Part shown: positions 22,101 through 31,610 of the stretch, piece by piece
How positions within the stretch are numbered: the stretch's first letter is position 1
Layout of the letters: each line of letters begins with the position of its first letter
DNA from: Fallopia convolvulus
Taxonomy: Eukaryota > Streptophyta > Magnoliopsida > Caryophyllales > Polygonaceae
Direction: 5' to 3'
Length of the DNA stretch: 64,000 nt
Assembly (NCBI GenBank): GCA_964016875.1
Contig: OZ024718.1
Span: 44,369,906-44,433,905 of the forward strand
Notes under the pieces: model-generated
Told to the model about the DNA's origin: nothing
What the model saw: only the letters and a program-made list of their open reading frames with translations
The model's database searches: none
Translations under genes and position numbers: made by a program

Positions 22101-23265
22101 AGGCTGGAAATGGAATCTCTTTGAGGACCTCCTCCCGACCGGCTTGAAACAAAAAATTGCAGCCATCAGATTACTGGAAAATCAGGAGATGTGTGACTCA
22201 TTTAGTTGGGCCCACTCAAGCTCACGGGTGTACACGGTGGCTACGGCGTACAAACTAGCCTTGGGAGAAGACATCTGGCAGCCAACACAAACTCAAGAGA
22301 GGCTTTTCGATATCATATGGCACTTGCACGTTCCGGAACACATCAAATGCTTCCTTTGGTTAACAGTGAAGGGCAGACTCCTCACCAATGCTGAAAGAAC
22401 CCGTAGGCACCTCTCAGATGATCAAAATTGCGGAGTGTGTCAGGGGCACGAGGAGAACCTGATTCACGTGTTTAGAGATTGTCCGATTGCGAGAGGACTT
22501 TGATACTCCCTTTTACCGGACCATCGGCGAACTGATTTCTTCAATATTGACCCGATGGAATGGGCCTATAAAAACTTGAAGGGTGAGTACGACTTTGAAC
22601 ATGGAATGGACGGGAGAATAGTTTTTGCAGTGGCGACGTGGTGGCTCTGGAGGTGGAGAAATGAGCGGATTTGTCGTAATATGGGGACCCGGGTTGACCG
22701 GCGGGAGCAAGTTATTCGCTACACAAAGGAGCTGTGCAATCTGAGAGCACAAAAAAATGAGGGAAGGAGTGGGGATGGCAAGCAAATCACCCTCATTAGA
22801 TGGAAGAAACCGGGGAGCGGATGGGTCAAGATCAACACCGATGGGTCGGTGAGGGGCCCGAATAGAGTGGCCTCGACTGGAGGTGTGCTGAGAAATGAAG
22901 ATGGGGAGTGGATTGTAGGCTTTGCTTACAACATTGGGGACTGATCTGTTCCCGCGGCGGAGCTCTAGGGAATCAGCACGGGCCTACAAATGGCGTGGGA
23001 CAAAGGTTATCGCCGAATTATTCTGGAGGCGGACTCTAAGCTGGCTATTGAGTTGATCCAAAGTCCGATTGAGCCAACTCACCCTCTTGCGAGCCTGGTG
23101 CGAAGGTGCCAGGGCTTTTGGAGTAGAGATTGGATTATTCGATCTCGACGTACCTTTAGAGAAGCGAACCAGGTTGCGGATAGGCTGGCCAGTATGGCTC
23201 ATAGTCTCTCGCATGGGCTACATTTGTTGATGCTCCCCCTGAAGGGGTGGAAGAACTGTTGTTGA
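19171..23265 (+). pseudogene. LINE ORF2 (endonuclease, reverse transcriptase, RNase H), multiply disrupted
   Basis: The ATG at 19171 overlaps the ORF1 stop. An AP-type endonuclease covers about 19180-19900: LIWNVRGAG, ILEHK, GGDFN and SDHNPI. RT covers about 20450-21470: LKLDLEKAYD, SRGLRQGDPISPYLF and LFFADDIILMAEA. A zf-RVT-like region with CFLWL follows near 22340. RNase H (RVT_3) covers about 22820-23210: KINTDGSV and FREANQVADRLA. It should nick DNA and copy the element RNA. Stops occur at codon 3 (TGA) and near 19522, 19918, 21265, 21457, 22501, 22942 and 22966. Frameshifts lie near 21740 (a G-run) and 21910. Several stops replace codons that are Trp in the family. Confidence 0.93.
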
Positions 23266-23371
23266 ACGATGTTTTGGGGGTGGCCTGGCCCCGCCATATT
23301 CGATGTAATCCTGCTACTTAATTTTATGAGAGCTAGCCTCTCCTACTTTGACCAAAAAATTACGTGTTAGT

Positions 23372-23802
23372 CAACAAATACCTTTTTATTGCCCGCGTAC
23401 CCACACTCTGCATTCCTTCATCTTCGACCTCATCTCCGAATTCTTCCTCCCCAGCCTGGCCTCAAGCCTCTTCAGATTCCTCTCCGTTCGCCTCCTCTCC
23501 GACCGCCACCTTTTTTCCTCCCTTTCGCTCAACGTCTTTTATCTCCGACCACCTCACTTCAAGATAATGTAATTTTTTTTTATCAAAAATTCAATTTAAG
23601 CAAGTAATCATTAAGATATTGTAAATTTTTAATCTTTTTTTATCAAAATTTTATTTAAGAAAACCTTTTATTAAAAACGAATTACATTATCTTTAATTCA
23701 AATTATTGTTTTTAATTGTTTGACATAAATAGATAGAAAATAATTTAATTGGAAAAACTAAAGTAATATAAATAAAAATTAATTTTTTAAAATATAAGGT
23801 GG
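23372..23802. other. Helitron interior between LINE and hAT insertions
   Basis: A CT-rich 200-bp stretch (23390-23570) carries small overlapping frames, with repeated TCTCCG/CTCC words that suggest a captured 5'-UTR or low-complexity DNA. It is followed by AT-rich DNA. No gene was recognised. Confidence 0.4.
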
Positions 23803-24307
23803 TAGGGTTGACCTTTTGGGTTCTTCGGATAGGGCGCCGGCCCAGGGCCCCAACTTTTTAAAGGCCCAATTTTAATTATAATAAGTTATATTGTAATATT
23901 TGGCAAGTAAATTTCTATGGTTCGTCCGGTGGTATTTAGGTCATACGTTAACATGACAGGCTACGTCACTTCTCCGGTTTAATATCCTTTGCCACCTATT
24001 TTTTTTATCACTTTTTTTTGTAGAATCTTCCTATTATATTTAATCTACGTTTATTAATTTCTAATACTACTTATTTATTGAAAGGGTTCTTACATATTAT
24101 TTATGCTCTTGTATTATAGTATGTTCATTAAAAATTCAAATAGGCCCATTAAAAAAACAATTAATTTATATCAATAAAAATTCAATTTGTTATACTTACA
24201 TGATATTTTTTGAAAAGGCCTAATATTGTTTAAGAGCTATTTATTTTACATTATGTTAGGCCTCTTTTTTTCGCCCAAAGGCCTATTAAATATTAGGACC
24301 GACCTTG
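23803..24307. mobile_element. Non-autonomous hAT element, decayed termini
   Basis: Flanked by the perfect 8-bp duplication TAAGGTGG at 23795-23802 and 24308-24315. The ends are TAGGGTTGACC and (complement) CAAGGTCGGTCC; their differences are nearly all transitions. The interior has AGGGCCCCAAC and AGGCCTTTGGGC-type inverted words. No coding capacity. Confidence 0.8.
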
Positions 24308-24371
24308 TAAGGTGGGGCTAGAATTAATGTGGTGGCTCGAAAAGGTATTAACTTTAATATATAGATATAGA

Positions 24372-24811
24372 TAGATGAAAGAAAGGAAATTAAGAAAATT
24401 TAATGTAAAATTTTATCAAAATTTAATTTAAGAACTTAGATGTCAATCTTAAAATGTAAATTTCTATAATTTTTTTTATACAAATTTGATTTAAGCAAGT
24501 AAATATATTTTTTCAAGAGATAATATAAATTTTTATTTTCAGTTATTAAATTTTAATTTAATTTTTATTACACAAATATAATCAGCTATCTTTTAGGAGT
24601 TAATGTTTCTATCATTTGCTTTATCAAATTTTTATTAAAAAAATCTTTAATGTAAATAAATAAAAGGAAAATATAATAGTATATATTTATAAATATTTCG
24701 TTGTAATTTTTTATATCTTTACTTATAAAATTTTTTATTTTAATATAAAGTGATGTGGCACAATATGATGGAAGAAAGTGCTACCACTTTAGTTATTAGT
24801 ACAGTAATAGA
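24372..24811 (-). mobile_element. Probable outer Helitron 5' end
   Basis: The minus strand reads TCTATTACTGTACTAATAAC from 24811 after a host A, then GTGGTAGCAC. This is a Helitron-like start. Stretches such as AATTTAAGCAAGTAA are shared with the inner Helitron at 23570-23660. The matching 3' end was not found; the inner Helitron would be inserted in it. Confidence 0.35.
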
Positions 24812-25570
24812 TATTGATTGATTGATGATTAAAATTATATACTTTATCAAATTAATTTTCTATACTTGCTAAAATATATCATGAGTAGCATGTAAATTAA
24901 ACACTCATATTTAATTCCTTAATTATTAGTAAAGTAATAGAAACTCATAATGCACCATTACAACTAAATATATAGCCAATTACGAAAATATTTAATTCTA
25001 ATTATAAACTCATAATGCTCATAATGCTCCATTAGACCATCCACAACCCTGAATCTGGAAATGGATTCTTAACCTCTCATATCAATTTTCTCACACCTCC
25101 ACCTCATTTTAAAACACACTTCCACTTTATTCATACAACCCACAAACCCGTTTCATTCTTTTAAATTTACTAACTTTATTTTACTTTTAACTTTATTTAT
25201 TCAATTACACTATTTAATTTCGGATATTATTTAATAATACGGTATGATATTCAATATAAATATTTAATTATGTTGATTTGACTAATTTATATCAATTACT
25301 TAATTAAATTACAAAGCCTTCACATGTGTTAATTTATACTCACGATTAATTTTATGCTCACGAAAGTGAAGAACAACTCCACAATTAGGTTTTTCCCTAA
25401 GTGAAGAATACCTTCACATGTGTTATGTTTTGAACACAATGTAACCTCATATTTTTTAATCCATATCATTAGTGTCTTAAACCCTTCAAATGTGTTAATT
25501 TATATTCATAATACCGTAAAATATATTTATTTCACTAATAAAATGTATAAAACTAATATCTTATGTCATA
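24812..25570. other. AT-rich DNA, no gene recognised
   Basis: It contains short direct repeats (CACATGTGTTAATTTATA near 25322 and 25490) and a TTAGACCATCCACAAC stretch at about 25032 that resembles a PIF/Harbinger MITE end. No partner end was identified. Confidence 0.4.
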
Positions 25571-27148
25571 GGAAAAATTGCTCCAAATATCCCAACCTTT
25601 CATTGAGTTGCGCACTCTACCCCGACCTTTTCAAAATTCACAAATTATCCTATACTTTGGGGATTGTTGCGCACTCTACCCTCGTATTGTCCACACTTTT
25701 AATAAAATTATGAATTAGCCCCTCTCTTTTTCGTTTTATAACAAAAATGTCCAATCGTACAAACACATTTTTTTCATTTATAACATAGCCTTATAGGTTT
25801 AATGTTCTCATTTATAAAAAATAATATAATTACTTTTATTATTTGCTAATATAAATCTCACCTTTATATTAATCAAATAGATCATTAAACCATAACTTTT
25901 ATTTTAAAAAGTAGTTCATCTTAATACTCTTTTCATTATTATTTTTTTTAAAAGTCGACACAAGTAAAAAAGATTTCAAAACCTTGTTTTTATAAAACTT
26001 ATGTTATAGCTTCTCACCTTTATAATTAACCACTTATGTTATAGCTTCTCGCCTTTATAAAAATTTCGTTTAGGCGTGTCTCCTCCTTCCCTCTTGCAGC
26101 GGACCCGGGTTTCCTTACCCTCATCCGCCAGGATGCTCTAGGGCGACCACTAGCGTGTTAGCGGTCAACTTAAATTCTTTCCTTATAAAAAAAACCACAT
26201 AAATAATTAATCCATAGCTTTTACTTTACAAAGTAGCTCATTTTAATGTTTTTTTCCATTATTATTTTCGAAATAAATTTAGGCACAAGAAAAAAATTCA
26301 TAACCCTTTTTTATAAAAGTATAAAAACTTATGTTCTACCTTCTCCAACTTAACCAACGAGAATACAAGATAGTGTACAACTATGTTATGGCCTGTTTAT
26401 TTAAACACAATGACACAAACTAATTAAATAAAGAAATATTAAATTAAGCATAAAGTCCAATTTTCCTTTTTAGTAAATGAAAAAATAAAAAATCAATTAT
26501 TTTTTAAAAAAAGAAACCCAAACAAGGCATTAAAAATATTCATTAAATTTTCAAACTTTTATAAAATAAGTTTATGAAAATTCTTACTAATATTTATCTA
26601 AATAATTTCAAAAATAATAACAGAAAAAAAGTATTAAGATGAACTAATTTTAAACTCAATGTTATGACTATAGATTTATGTGGTTAATTATGAATTGGAG
26701 AATTTATATTAGCCAAATAATAAAAGTAATGACATTATTTTCAAATAAATGAGAAAAGTAAATCTATAAGGCTATGTTATTACTTTGGACTTTACTCAAA
26801 ATGTTACTAACGTTAACCAAATATATTTTTATATAAAGGAAATTGATTATTTTAAATTGATTTTCACTAAATTTAGAACAAGAAAAGATCTAAAATGATT
26901 ATTTTGAATGTTTTAATCCTTATAAGGACAATATTTATAATTTTTAAAAATTATTTGTACACGATTTGGGTATTTGCGCGCAAAATGAAAAGGTAAGGAG
27001 TCAATCCACAAATTTACCCAAAATGTGGACATTTTGAGGGTAGAGTGCACAACTATTCCCAAAATATAGGATATTTGGTGAAATTCGAAAAGGTTGGGGT
27101 AGAGTGTGCAACCGGACGAAAGATTGGGATATTTAGAGCAATTTTTCC
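25571..27148. mobile_element. MULE-like element with long inverted repeats
   Basis: Begins GGAAAAATTGCTCCAAATAT and ends with its complement. The inverted arms are well matched for about 150 bp and, with an insertion in the right arm, detectably paired for 380 bp or more (GCGCACTCTACCC, ATAGCCTTATAG). The 9-bp flanks TATGTCATA (25562-25570) and TATATTATA (27149-27157) match at 7 of 9 positions, the mismatches being transitions, as expected for an old Mutator-type duplication. There is no transposase. A LINE tail lies inside. Confidence 0.82.
26068..26202 (+). pseudogene. LINE 3' tail inside the MULE
   Basis: The stretch ending CTAGGGCGACCACTAGCGTGTTAG...CTTTCCTTATAAAAAAAA matches the 3' end of the LINE fragment at 55240-55360 (same CTAGGGCGACC, TGTTAG and TTTCCTTATAAAAAA words in order). 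Roughly 130-bp direct repeats lie on either side (about 25885-26015 and 26206-26345). Confidence 0.65.
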
Positions 27149-27563
27149 TATATTATATTATTTTGTATAATACATAAATTTAGTTACATAAAAAATTACA
27201 AAGATTAATTTTAAATGATTTTTTTTACTTGTACTTCTCATATATATTAATTTTATTTTTAATCAAAATATATTCAACATGGTTGTCTATAGATAGATAA
27301 AAAGAAATAAAAATATTAAAAATAATATTTTGAAAAACTAATATCATTTTATTGTCATAATTAACCTCAAAGTTGTAATTTATATGCTCGAATTTGAGAA
27401 AAAAAACCTGATTGTTGGATTAGATCCAATAGGGATCTAGGCACCACGCGTGTCTGCCAAGCTGCTTGTAATGCGTTTGGTTTTTGTTGTTTGAATAAAT
27501 AAAATTACTTGTTTTACATGGGCAAGGGTAAAATGGTTTATCTCAACCAAGCATGACTCTATG
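27149..27563. other. Inter-element DNA, no feature recognised
   Basis: AT-rich sequence between the MULE and the hAT MITE, without open frames or termini. Confidence 0.5.
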
Positions 27564-27998
27564 TAGACCGGTCAAAAACTGACCTAACCCACTAACCCGA
27601 CCCGACCCGCATGATAATTTTAGGGTTAAGACTCGAAAATTTGAACCCGAAACCCAAAATAAACCGAACCCGATAGAACCCGAACTCGTTGGGTTGACCG
27701 ATTTAGCATATTTATAAAAAAAAATTTAAATTTATTTTGAAACTTATAATATATTTTATTATTAAAATAAATGAAAATAATATATTATAATTAAATATTA
27801 TTATTTAATTAAAATTTAATTTTAATAATCATAAGAAAAAAGGATATTTTAGACCCCCTGGTCAACCCGACCCGACCGAAAACCCGCTACAACCCGACCC
27901 GATTGACCCGTGACCTATAACGACCCGGAACCCAATTTAGCCTGAACCCGAAATGAACGAACTCGAACCCGCCCAACCCGACTCGATTGACAGGTCTA
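27564..27998. mobile_element. hAT MITE with perfect TSD
   Basis: Starts TAGACCGGTCAA and ends TTGACAGGTCTA, a 12-bp inverted repeat with one mismatch. The identical 8-bp duplication ACTCTATG flanks it at 27556-27563 and 27999-28006. Both ends carry clusters of ACCCGACCC, resembling hAT subterminal binding repeats. 435 bp, non-coding. Confidence 0.95.
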
Positions 27999-28006
27999 AC
28001 TCTATG

Positions 28007-28932
28007 TATAATCTTTAAAGCTCATATGTAAACGGATTGCTATTTGAAGTCCCAAAATGGAATTGTTAATTTTTTCCTACTATTTGGAAGAATTCAATTA
28101 TTATTTTAATGTAAGAATCATGCATTGCAGATGGTCTTATGCACTTGTTTAAAATTCATGTTATGCTTTTTTTAAGCACTCATATTACTATAAGGACTTC
28201 TGACCAAAAAAAATATTACTATAAGGACTCGTTTTAGCTAAAATCTTAAAAAAATAATTTTAAAACAAATATTTGGATATAATAAAATAAATTTAAATAT
28301 GAAAAATATAATTATAACAGAATATTAAAATCAATTAATTGTATCGCAATCGGATAATATCGAGGAGTAAATTATATAGTAAGTACTTATATGAGATGCT
28401 CCGCTCTTATTATAGAATAATATACATGTACTGTGGAAGAGCATGGCCTAATACAATGACACATGTTGGTTTGACGTCAACCGGCCTGTTCTCCCCCAGC
28501 TAGACAATATTAATAAAAAAAAATATTTTGAGGGTAAGAAACTGAAACTTTATGTTTTGCATGCTGGGGCTTTTGGAGTGGATATTTGCAGAGAAGGATG
28601 GAGACCAGGAAATAAAGTTTGGTAGTACAAGCAAATCTGAGGCGTACATTTACTACAATGATTGTGATATCGGAGGCCTACAAATCGAATACGTGTAACG
28701 CTGGATCTCGCTCAATAATTAATATACTTGAAGATGCCCATGTCCTTGGCGCTTATTCCGTGATCCCTTTGGGACACGTGGTGCCCCACGTGGCATACTT
28801 TACTGCCAAGTGGCACCATTTTTCGCCCTCGATTTTCTCGTGATTCGCTTACCATACCCTCTCGCTCGATTTATTGCTCACGGTTGGCCCTAATTTAGAA
28901 TTCATAGGGCATCTTCAACTATATATATTGTA
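28007..28932. other. Inter-element DNA with paired G-boxes
   Basis: Mostly AT-rich. From 28560 to 28860 it is more balanced in composition. It contains two CACGTGG cores about 17 bp apart (GACACGTGGTG and CCCACGTGGCA, about 28770-28796) and a weaker CCAAGTGGCA. These are plant G-box/ABRE-like motifs, but no gene follows that they could serve. Confidence 0.35.
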
Positions 28933-29457
28933 GCCTGTGATGCATTTAAACAGAAGAATGATGTTATTTTTACTAGCTTTATTTTTAGGAATTATAATAG
29001 TTTAATTTTAGCATGTGATAGGTTGCCTCTTCATCCGATGTCGGTGTTAAAAGCTAAGGCTTCAGCTTTCCTGAAGGGTTTGAAAGTAGGAAGACAATTA
29101 TATATTCAAAAACTTATTATAGAAGGGGATAATCTGATTCTTATAAATTCCTTAAAAAATATTGGGAAAGTTCCTTGGGAAATATATTCCATTATTCAGG
29201 ATATCCGAACTTTGGTTTCGGGTTTTCCAGAGGTGGTGTTTTTTCATTGTTTTAGGGAGGCTAATTCAGCCGCTGACTTCTTAGCAAGGAGACATGTCAG
29301 CATTCCGCAGATTCGTCATGCAATCTCTTCCTCTTGCTTGGATTTGTGCTTTGATGATATCTCGTTAGTAAGGTTAAGACAATTGTTTCGTCTTCAACCT
29401 TTAGTTTTTAAATTTTTCAAGATCATCCGCATTGATGATTTAAGGTTGGCCTTGTAA
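28933..29457 (+). pseudogene. LINE ORF2 C-terminal RNase H fragment, frame intact
   Basis: A single open frame runs from the first base of the insertion to the stop at 29457, 174 codons. It shows the RVT_3 RNase H signs of plant LINEs: LILACDRLPLHP, LKAKASAFLKGLK, LIIEGDNLILI and FREANSAADFLARR. The first catalytic Asp (D-G-S/A) lies upstream of the truncation. The frame has no start codon of its own and no disabling change, which fits a recent insertion truncated during reverse transcription. Confidence 0.88.
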
Positions 29458-29518
29458 TATTGGGGCGACCTAATATTTGTTTTGTAATGAGCTGGTTGCT
29501 CATTTTTCAAAAAAAAAC
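28933..29518 (+). mobile_element. 5'-truncated LINE, young
   Basis: Flanked by the direct repeat TATATATTGTA at 28922-28932 and 29519-29529, and ending in an A-run. Only the RNase H end of ORF2 and a short 3' UTR remain. Confidence 0.85.
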
Positions 29519-29899
29519 TATATATTGTATACTCCTTAATTAGCGTATTTTTGTAAGATTTCATTTATAAAAACAATTCACTTTTTTAGCAATACAACGC
29601 AAATAAGGAGTGTATTAAATTACATGATTTTATGAGATCAATCTAAATTATTATAGGAAATGATTTTTAAAAAATCAAATAATAAAAATTAATGATTAAC
29701 AAACCATTCTAAAGATAAAGAAGAATAAATTTCACATGATAAAACTTTAGAGGTTAGAAACAGCTTTATGAAAAAGTTAAACATCGATGTGCCTTCGAGC
29801 TAAAAAAAAAAAAATCAGCTGCACGAATATATTTTGTACTCCTATAACAATTAAAAAAAAATGCAAAATTTGTTAGAGCTAATTTTGAAGGCCAAAGAA

Positions 29900-30185
29900 A
29901 GATGAAAATTATTTCTCCTGGTCTCTCTTAGATCGGCTTGGACAAGATGTTAATGATGGCTGGATTTGTGTAGGAGATTTTAATCAAGTTTTTTGTGATG
30001 AAGATAAGAATGGTGGAATTCGGCCAGATGTTATAGGGAAATGGCGGTTTTTAGAAATGTTTTAAGTTATGCAGATTGAATGACATGGTGTTTTTGATTT
30101 CAAGATTTACTTGAGATAATGGAAGAGCGGATGGTGATTATATTGCTGAGCGATTTGATATGAGTTTTGCTAGAAATTAAGTTTT
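29900..30185 (+). pseudogene. LINE endonuclease fragment
   Basis: Reads WSLLDRLGQDVNDGWICVGDFNQVFCDEDK, with the GDFN endonuclease motif. It continues in a shifted frame as LSYADLNDM and FTWDNGRADGDYIAERFD, matching the plant LINE endonuclease end. Frameshifts and stops are present and the RT that should follow is missing. Confidence 0.8.
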
Positions 30186-30325
30186 TAATTTTTAAAAATA
30201 TTACTCAATAAATACAACATTTCTATCAATAAAAACATACCTGTTCCAATATTTACTTGGGTCTAATTGTTGTCTTCCTCTTGATCTTCCAGACCCTCAA
30301 CATACTCATATTCACCTTTTTTATT

Positions 30326-31600
30326 GGCAAAATACATCAACAGACACTTGAACTTGTAACTTTTTTTCAACCAGCCCCTTGTACTATAAAATGTTCAAAA
30401 AAATACCTAAACTTAACTATTTTTGTATAAATAAACACTTTAGGCTGACATGTCGTGGCGAGTGAATATCAAGCGGCAATTTGGCGAGTTTAAGTGGTTT
30501 GGATGCTGACATGGATTTTTTTATATAGTTTTTCCTTTTTTTTGTATCATCTTTTTATTTTCCCCTTCTTTTATTTTTGTTTGGATACGGAGGATCGACT
30601 CGGGAGAAAGAATGGCCGAGAAAGAATTCACTTCTTCACCGCCGTCCGGCCGGCACATCACAACCAGATTCAAAGAGTCCGGACGAAATGACGAAGTCGG
30701 AGCAATTCGAATGCTTCATTGTTGGCTATGCAAGGAACCAGGACCAGAGATCGTCATGACGGGAGAGAAAGCCCAGATCTGGAACGACGGACTACGAGGA
30801 AAGAATTCGAATGCTTTGGTTCTTCACTGGCGGCATAGGAAGGAGCCCAGATCTGTTACCCTCAAGCGTGGAAAACCGAAGAAAAGAGGAAATTGGGAAA
30901 TTGGCATAGCATGTGAAAGAATTTGTAGACTTCGACGGTGAATATGTCGGTGGTGAAGAATTTGTAGACTTGGACGAGGCAGAGAACGGATTTATAGAAT
31001 TTGGCTGGGGAAATTGGGTAAATTGGTTGTCCCTATCTCTCTTTCTCACCCTAGTTCTTTCCCACTCTGGTTTACCAGTTGAGCGAATTTGTAGACTTCG
31101 ATGAGGCAGACAAGATATGTCGGCGGTGAAGTGTTTCGAACTCCCGAGTCCATTGTTCTAGAGAGGCAGAGAAGATATGCCGGCGGTGAATAATTTGAAT
31201 TCCCAGTTCCGAGTCCGCCATTCCGTTCAGATTCTCTCCGAGTCCGCGCCGTTCCTTCCTGATATGTCGGCAATGAAGAATCCCAATTTCAGATCTGAAG
31301 AATCAAATGAAGAAGACCCAAAAAGAAGAAAAAAAAATTATATTTTTAATTAATTTTTAATAAAAATATCTAATTGAGGCTTATGTGGCAAAATTGGCTT
31401 ATTTGGTGCTTATGTGTAATAAAAAAGGATTATGTGGCGCTAAGATGGCGGCCACATAGGCGCGCGTCAATTTCACGAAAATAAGGTGTGTCAAGTTGAA
31501 CAAAATTTGTCAAGTTGAGGTGTTTATTTGAACATTTCAAAGTATAGGGGGCTGATTGAAAAAAACGTACAAGTTCAAGTGTCTATCGATGTATTCTGCC
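30326..31600. mobile_element. MULE (Pack-MULE-like) with 10-bp TSD
   Basis: Terminal inverted repeats of about 75-100 bp start GGCAAAATACATCAACAGAC and, at the other end, GGCAGAATACATCGATAGAC. They share ACACTTGAACTTGTA and CAGCCCC. The 10-bp duplication CTTTTTTATT is exact at 30316-30325 and 31601-31610. The interior (30590-31300) is richer in GC and looks gene-derived, with repeated AATTTGTAGACTTCGA and ATATGTCGGCGGTGAA words, but I recognise no protein. It belongs to the same family as the element at 51743-53316. Confidence 0.9.
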
Positions 31601-31610
31601 CTTTTTTATT

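Larger units (their letters stand above)
17320..23356 (+). mobile_element. L1-type LINE, near full length
   Basis: A 6.0-kb non-LTR retrotransposon with ORF1 and ORF2 in order. It is flanked by the 15-bp duplication AAATTACGTGTTAGT at 17305-17319 and 23357-23371 and ends in a short A-run (CCAAAAAA). The 5' leader before ORF1 is only about 22 bp, so it is either slightly truncated or naturally short. Both ORFs carry nonsense codons and ORF2 carries frameshifts, so it is dead. It inserted into the Helitron. Confidence 0.95.
17008..24371 (-). mobile_element. Non-autonomous Helitron split by a LINE and a hAT element
   Basis: On the minus strand the 5' end reads TCTATATCTATATATTAAAG at 24371 after a host A, near-identical to the starts at 8083 and 56755. 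The 3' end at 17008 is CTAG before a host T. It is preceded by a perfect 7-bp stem CACCCGT/ACGGGTG with a 2-nt loop (17019-17034), two bases from one CTAG and seven bases from the terminal one. Subtracting the LINE (17320-23356), the hAT (23803-24307) and their TSDs leaves about 0.8 kb, close to the 896-bp Helitron elsewhere in the window. The link between the two ends is inferred. Confidence 0.7.
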
